From positions 62,001-126,000 of the forward strand of contig JABDBL010000003.1 in NCBI GenBank assembly GCA_013288645.1: a stretch of 64,000 bases of DNA, in the 5' to 3' direction. The translations under genes were made by a program, and so were the position numbers. Below, piece after piece: positions 1 through 9,114 of the stretch. Origin of the DNA: Candidatus Melainabacteria bacterium. GTDB lineage: Bacteria > Cyanobacteriota > Vampirovibrionia > Obscuribacterales > Obscuribacteraceae. Positions within the stretch are counted from its first letter, which is position 1. Each line of letters opens with the position of its first letter. The notes under the pieces are model-generated. The model was not told the origin of the DNA. It did not search any database and saw only the letters and a program-made list of their open reading frames with translations.

Positions 1-1
1 G

Positions 2-550
2 GTTACTGCAAAAATAGTGGTGACTAAAGTAAATCCAACTTCTTTTGCACTGAGCGATAAAGTAATCATAGAAGGACGCAATTTTAGTGATCATCCTGAT
101 GTTACACAAGTTGTTATAGGAGATAAACAGGCGACTGTAGTTTCGGCAAAAAGTAAAACCATACAGATAAAACCCCCCAGCGGATTAATGGGAGGCAAGA
201 CAAAACTTTATGTGATGATTGGTAACCAGAAGAGTAATCCTATCGAAGTAACTATAAAAGGCGCGCCAGAGATTGGGAGTGTAAGTATGATTTCGACTGC
301 ACCGGGACAGCCGCTAACTATTACGGGAACAGGCTTTTCTGATGTAGCGGGTGAAAATGAGGTAACGATAGGTGGTTATCCGGCCGAAATTAGATCTGTC
401 AGCTCTACGTCTATTACGGTTGAAGTGCCTTTGGGTCTGGATGCGATTAATCCCTCCTGGGGTGTTCCTATTACAGTGAAAACAAACAATATGGAAGCAA
501 CAGATCCAACCAACAGCGCTAAAATCAATATCCAATTGCGAGTTTTTTAA
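2..550 (+). CDS. IPT/TIG-domain protein (5'-truncated by window edge)
   Basis: Open frame runs to the left edge (VTAKIVVTKVNPTSFALSD...). Two IPT/TIG-like repeats (VNPTSFALSDKVIIEGRNFS; ISTAPGQPLTITGTGFS). Stop overlaps the prfB start (TAATG). Confidence 0.75.
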   Translation, partial: VTAKIVVTKVNPTSFALSDKVIIEGRNFSDHPDVTQVVIGDKQATVVSAKSKTIQIKPPSGLMGGKTKLYVMIGNQKSNPIEVTIKGAPEIGSVSMISTAPGQPLTITGTGFSDVAGENEVTIGGYPAEIRSVSSTSITVEVPLGLDAINPSWGVPITVKTNNMEATDPTNSAKINIQLRVF

Positions 551-1666
551 TGGCGATTGAGTTAAGCGAACTAAAGAACGAAATTGAACTTTTAGAGGAG
601 CGCCTGGCGAAAGTCAGCGAATTTCTTTGACCCAAATAGGATGCAAAAAGAGTTAGAAAAGCTAGAAAGCCAAACTCTTGAAAGTGATTTTTGGAAAGAT
701 CAAAGTCGCGCTCAGCAAACAACTCAAAAAATGAGTCGTCTAAAGCAACCGCTTGAACAATACCGTAAGTGGTGCCAAGAGGTTAGTGATTTTTCTGTTC
801 TTACACAAGTGGCATTAGAGGAAAAAGATGATTCTGTAACCGGTGAAATTGATAAAGGCTTAAAACGTATAAAATTTGAGCTCGAGCGTTTTGAGTTTAA
901 TAAGCTATTGTCAGGTGAATATGATAATTCGGCAGCTATTGTGACTATCAATGCCGGTGCCGGTGGTACTGATGCCCAAGACTGGGCTGAGATGATGCTG
1001 CGTATGTACTTTCGCTGGGCACAGAATAGGGGCTTCAAAACAGAGCTTATTGATCAATCGCCGGGGGAAGAGGCAGGCATAAAAAGCGCCACTTTTAAAG
1101 TAGACGGACCATATGCTTATGGCTATTTGTCCTGCGAAAAAGGTGTACACCGATTAGTACGCAAGTCGCCTTACAAGCAAGGAAATGATTCCCGTCAAAC
1201 AAGCTTTGCAGCAATAGAAGTAAGTCCTTTGCTCGACGATATTGATCATATTGTTGAAATTAAAGATGATGATATCGAAGTTGATACAATGCGTGCTGGT
1301 GGCGCTGGTGGACAAAACGTGAACAAAGTAGAAACAGCTGTGCGTATTGTGCATAAACCATCGGGAATTGTCGTTAAATGTCAGCAAGAACGCAGTCAAT
1401 TACAGAATAAGGCGCTAGCTATGGATCTCTTGCGCTCAAAATTATTGGCGATAAAACAAGCGGAAAGGGAAGAAGAATTAGCGAAAATCAAAGGTGAAAC
1501 TGTACAGGCTACCTTTGGTAATGCCATTCGGTCCTATGTGCTTGATGATCGCATGGTTAAGGATAATCGCACCAAAGAAGAAACCACCAATGTAGAAGCG
1601 GTTTTGAATGGCGATTTAGACTCATTCATTGAAGCCTATTTGCGCTTTAAAGCGACAAAACGATAG
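550..1666 (+). CDS. prfB: Peptide chain release factor 2, expressed by +1 programmed frameshift
   Basis: Zero frame ATG at 550 to TGA at 628-630, then +1 frame through 1666. GGQ loop present ([20 protein letters not shown]). Recoding site CTT TGA C. Confidence 0.97.
625..631 (+). promoter_or_regulatory. RF2 +1 frameshift site CTT-TGA-C
   Basis: Sequence gaa ttt CTT TGA Ccc; the upstream zero frame and downstream +1 frame are both coding for RF2. Confidence 0.93.
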
Positions 1667-1680
1667 AAAAAGGTGAAATA

Positions 1681-1721
1681 CCGGGATAAAGGCTGCTATA
1701 AAGCGAACGCCTTTATCCCGG
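1681..1721. terminator. Stem-loop, probable transcription terminator
   Basis: Perfect 13-bp inverted repeat ccgggataaaggc / gcctttatcccgg (1681-1693, 1709-1721) between prfB and a convergent gene; no strong T tract. Confidence 0.55.
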
Positions 1722-1783
1722 CATCTGCCTTCTGGGCTCCTTGGTCTGGGAGTGTCAAGTCTGGACCTTACGAGATTCTGAGG

Positions 1784-1806
1784 AGCGGTTGGCGGTCCCG
1801 CCCCGG
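1784..1806 (-). repeat. 3' hairpin motif copy 1 (consensus on minus strand GGGCGRGACYRCCRACCGCYY)
   Basis: gagcggttggcggtcccgccccg; lies 3' of the 1816-2451 gene. Confidence 0.6.
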
Positions 1807-1815
1807 GATTGCTCC

Positions 1816-2451
1816 TTAGTGTTCTTCATGTTCTGCCTCGGCGGCGCTCCCTTCGGGGCTGGTCAGTGCAATGTGGTGGAGCCAATCGTAGGCGGTGTGC
1901 AGAGTAGTCTCCTCAATAGGGGAAATCTCAATCTGGAACTCCTCCTGGACGTGTCTCAACAAGATGACTGGGTCGACTCTCAGGACGTTTGCAACATCAT
2001 CGTCGCAGCGAATGGACCTCATGTCCTTTGTGCCGAGGTCGGCGAGGATGGTGGCTAGAACATAAGCGTCACTGCTTAGAATCCAAAGTAGTGTGCCGTT
2101 TTCGCCCTGTCCGTCGCCATGGGATTGGTCCGAAATTCCGTGATTCAGCGGTTCGCCGTTAGACTCGACCGGGTCTTCCGGTGTTCCAGCGGATTGGGCC
2201 TCGACCAGGTCGATAAGGTCCTGCATGACCTTGGCATTCACGAGGTCGTCAGGTTGAAGCGAGGTCCTGAACTCGGCGTTGAGGTCGTGTGCCAGGTGTT
2301 CTCGGTCGGCGAACTCCAGGTCAGGCAAACGACTTCGTTCGGTAGGGACGAAGTCCAGCCAAAGGCTTTCAGAGGCTGTGGCCATGACGGCGTTTGCACG
2401 GGACCGTGAAGAAGGGACGTTAGCTGGGTCTTGGAATTCTGATGGGATCAT
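1816..2451 (-). CDS. Hypothetical protein with two degenerate acyl-carrier-protein-like domains
   Basis: GGAGA ribosome-binding site upstream. C-terminal part VLATILADLGTKDMRSIRCDDDVANVLRVDPVILLRHVQEEFQIEISPIEETTLHTAYDWLHHI follows the ACP pattern without the DSL serine; a weaker copy is at the N-terminus. Confidence 0.6.
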   Translation of the reverse strand: MIPSEFQDPANVPSSRSRANAVMATASESLWLDFVPTERSRLPDLEFADREHLAHDLNAEFRTSLQPDDLVNAKVMQDLIDLVEAQSAGTPEDPVESNGEPLNHGISDQSHGDGQGENGTLLWILSSDAYVLATILADLGTKDMRSIRCDDDVANVLRVDPVILLRHVQEEFQIEISPIEETTLHTAYDWLHHIALTSPEGSAAEAEHEEH

Positions 2452-2503
2452 CTTTTCTTGTCTCCGTTAAATCTGTGATTTGTCGATGAGATTGGTTGCC
2501 TCT

Positions 2504-2524
2504 GGGCGGTCGGCAGTCCCGCCC
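2504..2524 (-). repeat. 3' hairpin motif copy 2
   Basis: gggcggtcggcagtcccgccc; lies 3' of the 2553-2828 gene. Confidence 0.65.
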
Positions 2525-2552
2525 AATTATCGAATTTCTTAGCAAGTTCCAT

Positions 2553-2828
2553 TCAGGAACTGGGGTGTGACGATTCGATCCTGTCAGCAGGAATAAGGTC
2601 GAGCAAAACACCGACCGTAAGTTCCTCGGGGTCAAGGTTCCATATATCGGCGCCCAACCTCTCAGCCACTGCGTCGAGGAGATCGTTGAGAACTTGGAAC
2701 CAAGGCATGTGGAGATCTGCGACGAAATTCGTATCGTCGCTCAGACGAATGTCTTCCTTGCCGGTAACCCTGATTACGATCTCTTTCAGCCGGCCGCGCA
2801 GACTTTCTCGAGTTTGAACCGAAGGCAT
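2553..2828 (-). CDS. Small acyl-carrier-protein-like protein lacking the Ser attachment site
   Basis: AGGAGA ribosome-binding site. RLKEIVIRVTGKEDIRLSDDTNFVADLHMPWFQVLNDLLDAVAERLGADIWNLDPEELTVGVLLDLI aligns by eye to ACP (..[23 protein letters not shown]..). Confidence 0.65.
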   Translation of the reverse strand: MPSVQTRESLRGRLKEIVIRVTGKEDIRLSDDTNFVADLHMPWFQVLNDLLDAVAERLGADIWNLDPEELTVGVLLDLIPADRIESSHPSS

Positions 2829-2879
2829 GCTGATTCTCCTGATGATGTGAGAATGACCTGATCTGATGAATGTACGATA

Positions 2880-2899
2880 GGCGGTTGGTAGTCTCGCCC
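2880..2899 (-). repeat. 3' hairpin motif copy 3
   Basis: ggcggttggtagtctcgccc; lies 3' of the 2906-3316 gene. Confidence 0.6.
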
Positions 2900-2905
2900 G
2901 GTGCT

Positions 2906-3316
2906 CTAGCTATTTTTCCTCCTGTGAAATGGACGACCCTTGCCCTTTCCGCCACTGTGATCGTCGACAGTGGGTGGTGACTGCTGCTGATTTTCAAGAA
3001 GGTTTAGCGGGGAAGGCCGGCGTTGAGCCGCGCAACTCAGCAGGTGCTCCGCCAGGCGAATGCAATTGAGACTGGCATCGGGCTCCGGCGGGAGGCCATC
3101 GTCATCGATCAACCAGCCGGCGGTAACATCGCAAAGGAAGTCCGACCAGACAAGTTCTCTGAACCCTGCGCGGCTGAAGGATGTAGTCTCATCGAACGGT
3201 TGTTCGGCGAGCTTTCCGCCTTCTACTTGAAGCTGTGCCTGTGCAAGACGCAAGAGCTCACCGATGAGTTTTTGTTTGCCCGGCAAGGGTTGTTTGGTGT
3301 ACGGAGATTTTGCCAT
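2906..3316 (-). CDS. Hypothetical protein, possible degenerate ACP-like domain
   Basis: Start at MAKSPYTK with GGAG upstream. FDETTSFSRAGFRELVWSDFL...ASLNCIRLAEHLLS resembles an ACP pattern with REL replacing DSL. Confidence 0.5.
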   Translation of the reverse strand: MAKSPYTKQPLPGKQKLIGELLRLAQAQLQVEGGKLAEQPFDETTSFSRAGFRELVWSDFLCDVTAGWLIDDDGLPPEPDASLNCIRLAEHLLSCAAQRRPSPLNLLENQQQSPPTVDDHSGGKGKGRPFHRRKNS

Positions 3317-4153
3317 CGCTTCATGCTCCATCCTCATGAGTTTGAGGAAAACGATCCGTTAAGGGTTTACTGGTGTCCCCGGCTGACAAGGCTAAAGCGT
3401 TACATTCCTGACAATGGTGAACAAGCTTCTGCAATAGCGTGTCCTCCATTTGCAAATAAATTTCCCTTATCCGCCTCGATCAGGAAGTTTATTTACAAGT
3501 TGGGTGGTCGTTGGTATAGAAGTCTGAGTATTATCCGGTTGTAAAGCATTAGTTACGATACTTTCATCTTGTCATTTTGGTTTTTCGCGGATCAAGCAAA
3601 GGACCAAAATGCAGCAATAAATTACCGTATTCAAGAAGCTCATGGAATCAGCCATTTGAGTTGCCGAATCAAGAGTGACAAGATTCTGCTAGAAAAATGA
3701 GACAAAAATTCTTTCAATTGAGAATATTTTCTAAATTAAATAGGCTTCGAGCTAGTTAGCGCAGCTAGCAGAGGTATGGAAACTATTCCATATGATGCTC
3801 TAATGACATCTTGTGCAGAATTTTTAACGCGCTAGCCGTGCTAAGCAAAATATGCAGGATTAATATTCGGATTTTTACTAATCTCTTATCATGTAATAGC
3901 TACTGCATGTCCCTTAAACACCACAAAACTCATGTTCTCATTGGTCCGCAGTTGTCAGAGGTCTTTTTGTCTTCAACCTTGAACCATCCTTATCTGCGTT
4001 GCTTTATAAAAGCAATTTTTGCTAGTGGTTAAGAGCCTCGTTTTAATGGATTTTTTGGTTTACAAGGAAGTTGTACAGTTTTTAGTTTGAATCCTTTTTC
4101 GCGCCAAGTGCGTGCGGGTTCAGACCACACATCGCTTCGGAGGTATGAGTCGA

Positions 4154-5113
4154 ATGAGGAAATGTGTTTGTGCGTTCGCCTTGATGCTCATGCTCTGCTT
4201 CGTGCCGAGCGCGAGCGCTCAACGGGGCAAAGCAACGAGATCCAAGTCGGAAACCGCCACAGTCACCAATTCGAAGGGTAAGACCGCCAAGGTTACCGGA
4301 AGCGGGAACACCACCGTTAATCGGCAGGGCGGCTCGACAACGGCCACTCGCGATGGTACCGTCACAGCGACAGGTTCTAAGGGCGAGACGAAAACCGCTA
4401 CTGGCAGCGAAACCGCCACCGTTAATCGGCAGGGCGGCTCGACAACGGCCACTCGCAACGGCACCGTCACAGCGACAGGTTCTAAGGGCGAGACGAAAAC
4501 CGCTACTGGCAGCGAAACCGCCACCGTTAATCGGCAGGGCGGCTCGACAACAGCCACTCGCGATGGTACCGTCACAGCGACAGGTTCTAAGGGCGAGACG
4601 AAAACCGCTACTGGCAGCGAAACCGCCACCGTTAATCGGCAGGGCGGCTCGACAACGGCCACTCGCAACGGCACCGTCACAGCGACAGGTTCCAAGGGCG
4701 GGACGACGACGGCCACCGAAAACCGTACTACCACGGTCAATCGGCAAGGTGGTCCAACGACGGTCAATGCTTACGAGGCCTTTGGGCTTCGGGCGCCGTC
4801 TTCGACAACGGTCAATCGCAACACCAACACCGTGGTGATTGGGGGTGTCCACCACACCCTTTACCCAACACCGTTCGGGTCGATCCCAGTTCCGTCGGCT
4901 CGGCTCGGCATTCAGCCGCCTGTTACTGCCGCTGTTGTCAACCAGTCGGCGACCTCGGTCGTGGTGGGTCAATCGGCCACCCCTCCTGTTCCAGGTGCCG
5001 TTGGCGCAGCGATTTTACGTAGGAGAGCAGCGGAGGCCCTAGCTCCGGCTGCCGATCCGGTCCCCGAGGTCGTCGACCGTCCGATTTTACGACGGCGCCG
5101 CGGCGGACAGTAA
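4154..5113 (+). CDS. Secreted Thr/Gly/Ser-rich tandem-repeat protein
   Basis: Signal peptide MRKCVCAFALMLMLCFVPSASAQ. GGAGG at 4139-4143 fits ATG 4154. 35-aa repeats TVNRQGGSTTATRDGTVTATGSKGETKTATGSETA. C-terminus contains ILRRR twice. Confidence 0.8.
   Translation: MRKCVCAFALMLMLCFVPSASAQRGKATRSKSETATVTNSKGKTAKVTGSGNTTVNRQGGSTTATRDGTVTATGSKGETKTATGSETATVNRQGGSTTATRNGTVTATGSKGETKTATGSETATVNRQGGSTTATRDGTVTATGSKGETKTATGSETATVNRQGGSTTATRNGTVTATGSKGGTTTATENRTTTVNRQGGPTTVNAYEAFGLRAPSSTTVNRNTNTVVIGGVHHTLYPTPFGSIPVPSARLGIQPPVTAAVVNQSATSVVVGQSATPPVPGAVGAAILRRRAAEALAPAADPVPEVVDRPILRRRRGGQ
4311..4730 (+). repeat. Four tandem copies of a 105-bp (35-codon) coding repeat, plus a degenerate fifth start at 4731
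   Basis: ccaccgttaatcggcagggcggctc starts at 4311, 4416, 4521 and 4626; diverged ccacggtcaatcggcaaggtgg at 4731. Confidence 0.95.
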
Positions 5114-5124
5114 CACCACTCCTA

Positions 5125-5315
5125 TTGCGGACGGAGTGAGCTCGCGGTCCGCAAAGGAAGACTGAAACTGTAAATCCCTTGGTCGGTCACTGACCATAGA
5201 GATGAGCGAGCGCCGTGTGAAGCAGTGCTATTGCACGGCGCTTTCGACAAGCTGTAACCAGAAAGTCCTGGGTAGGACGATCATTTCGTTGCTACCCCGG
5301 GCTTTCGGTTTTTTC
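5125..5315 (+). ncRNA. Structured 3' UTR or small RNA candidate: consecutive hairpins ending in an intrinsic terminator
   Basis: Hairpins ttgcggac/gtccgcaa (5125-5154), ggtca-c-tgacc (near 5185), agcgccgtg/cacggcgct (5209-5242), aaagtcctgggtag/ctaccccgggcttt (5262-5305) followed by cggtttttt. Confidence 0.5.
5262..5314 (+). terminator. Rho-independent terminator
   Basis: 14-bp stem with G-U pairs followed by a T tract (cggttttttcgg). Confidence 0.75.
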
Positions 5316-5364
5316 GGCTCTTTTTATCACTTCATTTAGATGAGGCGGCTGGCTATTGTTTACG

Positions 5365-5628
5365 TTAATAAACTCTACGGCGGCACTCTTTGCAGAAAGC
5401 ACGTAAGCCTTTTGGGCGAAAATATTTTAGCTCTTGCCATTTTCTGTCATAGGACAAATAAAGACGGTCGTCACTCACACCTCTATAAGCAATATGTATT
5501 ATGTTGCTACAACAAGGGGGGGCATTTTCTTTGGTATTGCTTATAGACTGTGGGGACACAGCATGCTCGACTTTTGCAGAGCGTTTAGGGAATAACCAAT
5601 CAAATGGGTTATGAGGCATTATCGACAT
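5365..5628 (-). CDS. Small hypothetical protein, Cys-containing (possible zinc finger)
   Basis: Clear AAAGGAG ribosome-binding site 6 nt before ATG at 5628; CC...CKEC cysteine pairs. Confidence 0.6.
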   Translation of the reverse strand: MSIMPHNPFDWLFPKRSAKVEHAVSPQSISNTKENAPPCCSNIIHIAYRGVSDDRLYLSYDRKWQELKYFRPKGLRAFCKECRRRVY

Positions 5629-5790
5629 GTTTACTCCTTTACTGCCCTTGTTTTTGCTAAATCTGAGGCTTATTCAATTGTGTCATAATGTTTTCCTTGA
5701 CCGTAGGCCGCAAAATAATCCGACTGTTGCCAGCGGAGAAAATTGTGGTCTATTCTATTTTAGACTCTAATTATTACCAAAAGGAATTAT

Positions 5791-7089
5791 ATGACACAGT
5801 CGAGCGCCGAACTTTCTATTCGGCCATTGAGAGAGAAGGTTGTTCGTCTGGCGATATTTGGCTATATAAGTCTTCTGCTCATGTGGACAATTTGCCTTTT
5901 TGGAACGCTACTGTTCCTTTATTTTGCACACAGTCTTTCTTTGCCGCCACGTATCGATGCGAAAGGAGGCAGCTCGCTTGAATTTACTGATTTTGTGCAT
6001 TTCTATGTTGCGGGCAAAATAACTTTGTCGCCATTAAGGCACCTGTTTTATTCCTGGGACATACAAAAGCAGTTTTTGGAGAATATAACGCAGTGTGTGA
6101 TTGCTAATGAAGACTTTTACACTCAATATGTGCCCATTGTATTTTTACTAATGGCTCCTTATGCATTATTGCCGATAGATTCAGCGCATTTACTTTTTGA
6201 TTTTACTAACTTGTGTTTGGGTCTTGCAGGATATTGGTTTGCTGTAAAACGGATTCCACAAATAAATAACAAAATGCCTTGGCTAATATTGATTGGTGCT
6301 TTAGCATCAATGCCTTCATGGAATACTCTGATGTTGGGACAAATTTCTTGGCTGTATTTAGGCATACTTTGCTTATATTTTGCTTCTTTGCTTAAGGGCA
6401 ATGATATGCAAATGGGGCTGGCCCTTGCTTTATGCATTATTAAGCCCCAATATTTTCCATTTTTGTTGATCCCTGTTTTGTGTTTGGCACGCTATCGTGC
6501 CCTCCTTATCACCTTTGCCTGGGGTGCTTTATTTTTTATTATTAGCGTACTGGTTTTTGGGTTGAAGGCCATACTTGCTTATCCTTTCGCTCTTATCCAA
6601 TGTGAATCGGTATTCAAATCCACACATACTTATGCGATGTACTGTCTAGGAGCATTTTTTTCAAGCTTTGAATCACAACAATCGTTATACCGTTTGTCTT
6701 TAATGCTCCTATTATTGACTTTAATTGCAACTGCAATAATTATTATTCGCAAATTCAGAAAAGGATCAAAATCAAATAAAGCCGTTAATTGGATGATTGC
6801 TTCAGTAGTTTTAGGGGCGTTATTGTTTAGCCCACATACTCATTCGCACGATTGCCTTTTGCTTGTGGTGCCGGCTCTATGGACTTTGCCTTTTTATTCA
6901 CCTTCCAGAAACCAATCATTCAGCCTTAATTTATGGCAATGGACTTTTTATCTCATGCCAGTTATCACCTGGATTGCTCATTGGTTAGTCTATTTTTTCC
7001 ATCTTCCAGGAAATCTATTCTTCGCAATTTTAATGACCGTTCTTTTCGTTTGCGCTCTAAAGCAATTCTGGAAGGAAAGCCAAGTTTAG
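5791..7089 (+). CDS. GT87/DUF2029-like integral membrane glycosyltransferase
   Basis: AAAAGGA ribosome-binding site; about 10 hydrophobic helices; FTDFVHFYVAGKI...CIIKPQYFPFLLIPVL pattern of GT87 proteins. Confidence 0.75.
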   Translation: MTQSSAELSIRPLREKVVRLAIFGYISLLLMWTICLFGTLLFLYFAHSLSLPPRIDAKGGSSLEFTDFVHFYVAGKITLSPLRHLFYSWDIQKQFLENITQCVIANEDFYTQYVPIVFLLMAPYALLPIDSAHLLFDFTNLCLGLAGYWFAVKRIPQINNKMPWLILIGALASMPSWNTLMLGQISWLYLGILCLYFASLLKGNDMQMGLALALCIIKPQYFPFLLIPVLCLARYRALLITFAWGALFFIISVLVFGLKAILAYPFALIQCESVFKSTHTYAMYCLGAFFSSFESQQSLYRLSLMLLLLTLIATAIIIIRKFRKGSKSNKAVNWMIASVVLGALLFSPHTHSHDCLLLVVPALWTLPFYSPSRNQSFSLNLWQWTFYLMPVITWIAHWLVYFFHLPGNLFFAILMTVLFVCALKQFWKESQV

Positions 7090-7110
7090 TAAGAATTATT
7101 GTATAGTATT

Positions 7111-8658
7111 TTATTCCTGATTTACGCTAGCAAAAGCAGGTAAAAAGACGGGCAAACTAATTATAAAGACCGAACCCTTACCCAAAGTGGAGTCCACTTC
7201 TATAGTGCCATGATGACGAGCGACGATTTCCCGAGTGATAGCTAAACCTAGTCCAGTGCCACCGCTAGTTCTGCTACGAGCTTTATCAGCACGATAAAAG
7301 CGTTCGAAAATATGAGGCAAATCCCCCGGTTCAATGCCAGGACCTGTATCCTCGATTTTTATTTGTATTTGTTCATGCTCAGCCATTTCCAGAGTTATTT
7401 TGACTAAGCCTTCTTCGCGATTGTAGTTAATGGCATTAGTCAGGACATTTATTAGAGCGCGTTGCAGTTGAAGATAATTGGCCAGCACTGAAAGTCCAGC
7501 CAGTTTATTACTATCACCACTCTCAATCAGCCACTGCACAGACAATTTGATTTTCTTTTTTTCTGCTTGGTCTTTTATTTGTTCGATTGTGTCCTGAATT
7601 AGTTGCTGAACACTTACTGTTTCATGTTGTCCGTCAGTATCGCCACGACCGTCTAAACGTGTAATGTCAAGCAAGTCTTGCAACAAACTGGACTGTCTTT
7701 CTACCAGCTTTTCAAGAGAATTTAAAAACTGTCTTCGCATGATTGGGTCTTCGGCAGCACCGGCTCTTAGAGCTTCTACTACAGATCCTATAGCCATGGT
7801 GGGTGTTTTTAATTCGTGGCTGGCGTTAGCAAGAAAGTCTTGCCTCATACGCTCTTGTTCGGCTAGTCGTCCTATCATTTGGTTAAAAGATAGTCCTAGC
7901 TCACCTATTTCGTCTCTTCTTAAAACAGGTACGAACTCAGAAATGTCGCCTGAAACGGCAATTTTTTTGGCCATGGCGCTCATTTCTTGCAGTGGTTTGT
8001 TAACACGCCTGGCTAGCCAGAGACTGATTAATACTGTCATGGCGCCAGTAGCCAAAATGATTTCAAGGAAAACAATTAAATCGTGTCTTAGCCTCTGCTC
8101 AACGCTAGTTAAAGGTACTCCTACTCTAATTACCCCACTGGTTTTAATTACTCCGCTAGTTCTCTCAGCTGAGCGTACTGGATATGCGACATAAAACCAA
8201 TTTGTTTTGGTGGATTGAGACTGACGTGTATAAAAGGCTACGATGCCGGCCAATGCGTCATTAATTTCAGACTGATTAGCAATATTTTCACCGCTGCCTT
8301 TTTGTAAGTTAGCGCTTGAGTCAGCTAATATATTGCCGCTTTCATTGACAACCGTGATAGCCACATTTAATTTGGAGGCATGGCGGTCGACAGCTTTTTT
8401 AATGCGCATTTTTGCTTGCAATGAATCAAGAGCTAAGTCATTATCGATTTCTAGAGCTAAATTGACTGCTTCAACTTCCAACGAATTGCGTAAATCAGTC
8501 ATCGATTCGGTCTTAATCATAAATAGTGCCCAGAGGCTGACAGCGAGCAAGGCAACAGTAATAATTAGCAAATAACTAAATAACAACTGATTGGCCAGAC
8601 TTCTGACAAACCAGCGGTATATAGTTTTGAATAGTACGAACTCGAATAAATTCATCAA
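7111..8658 (-). CDS. Membrane sensor histidine kinase (HAMP, HisKA, HATPase)
   Basis: [23 protein letters not shown] (H box), [10 protein letters not shown] (N box), [34 protein letters not shown] (G box). Confidence 0.95.
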   Translation of the reverse strand: MMNLFEFVLFKTIYRWFVRSLANQLLFSYLLIITVALLAVSLWALFMIKTESMTDLRNSLEVEAVNLALEIDNDLALDSLQAKMRIKKAVDRHASKLNVAITVVNESGNILADSSANLQKGSGENIANQSEINDALAGIVAFYTRQSQSTKTNWFYVAYPVRSAERTSGVIKTSGVIRVGVPLTSVEQRLRHDLIVFLEIILATGAMTVLISLWLARRVNKPLQEMSAMAKKIAVSGDISEFVPVLRRDEIGELGLSFNQMIGRLAEQERMRQDFLANASHELKTPTMAIGSVVEALRAGAAEDPIMRRQFLNSLEKLVERQSSLLQDLLDITRLDGRGDTDGQHETVSVQQLIQDTIEQIKDQAEKKKIKLSVQWLIESGDSNKLAGLSVLANYLQLQRALINVLTNAINYNREEGLVKITLEMAEHEQIQIKIEDTGPGIEPGDLPHIFERFYRADKARSRTSGGTGLGLAITREIVARHHGTIEVDSTLGKGSVFIISLPVFLPAFASVNQE

Positions 8659-8790
8659 TATATTTTGTCTTTCTTCGACATAGAGCTTAAGATATGTGCA
8701 CCAATTTCAAAACAAGTTGACAAGTCTTACTATAATGCCTTTTATGCGGGAAAGTTTAATTTAGCAAAAATAATTGGAGGTCCTTACACA

Positions 8791-9114
8791 ATGTCTTCTG
8801 TGGCAAATGTAACCGATAGTAGCTTTGAACAAGAAGTATTAAAAGCTGAAGTACCAGTTTTGGTAGACTTTTGGGCGCCTTGGTGTGGTCCTTGCAAAGC
8901 TGTTGCTCCTGTAGTCGAAGATTTATCTCAAGAATATGCTGGCCGTCTAAAAGTGGTTAAGCTAAATACAGATGAGAATCCTAAAACAGCGCAGGCTTAC
9001 ACTATTAGAGGTATACCTAGTCTTTATCTTTTTAAAAGCGGTCAAGTAGTCGAGCAAGTAGTTGGGGCTGTACCTAAAGCTACTTTAACTTCAGCCATCA
9101 ATAAGCATATGTAG
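8791..9114 (+). CDS. trxA: Thioredoxin
   Basis: [28 protein letters not shown] before ATG 8791. Confidence 0.95.
   Translation: MSSVANVTDSSFEQEVLKAEVPVLVDFWAPWCGPCKAVAPVVEDLSQEYAGRLKVVKLNTDENPKTAQAYTIRGIPSLYLFKSGQVVEQVVGAVPKATLTSAINKHM

Noticed and set aside
1741-2409. Plus-strand ORFs 1741-2058 and 2119-2409
   Set aside because: Antisense to the better-supported minus-strand ACP-like gene with a ribosome-binding site.
1784-2899. Integron cassette/attC interpretation of the 3' hairpin motif
   Set aside because: Gene-plus-3'-palindrome layout is reminiscent, but the motif is only about 20 nt, I could not identify RYYYAAC/GTTRRRY core sites, and no integrase is in the window. Left open as a weak possibility only.
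3023-3544. Plus-strand 173-aa ORF
   Set aside because: Antisense to the 2906-3316 gene; no recognisable domain and no ribosome-binding site.
4082-4972. Long antisense and alternate-frame ORFs over the repeat gene (4082-4972 -, 4219-4767 -, 4353-4838 +)
   Set aside because: The 105-bp repeat is divisible by three and GC-rich, so an open frame repeats in every reading frame. Only the 4154-5113 frame has a ribosome-binding site and signal peptide.
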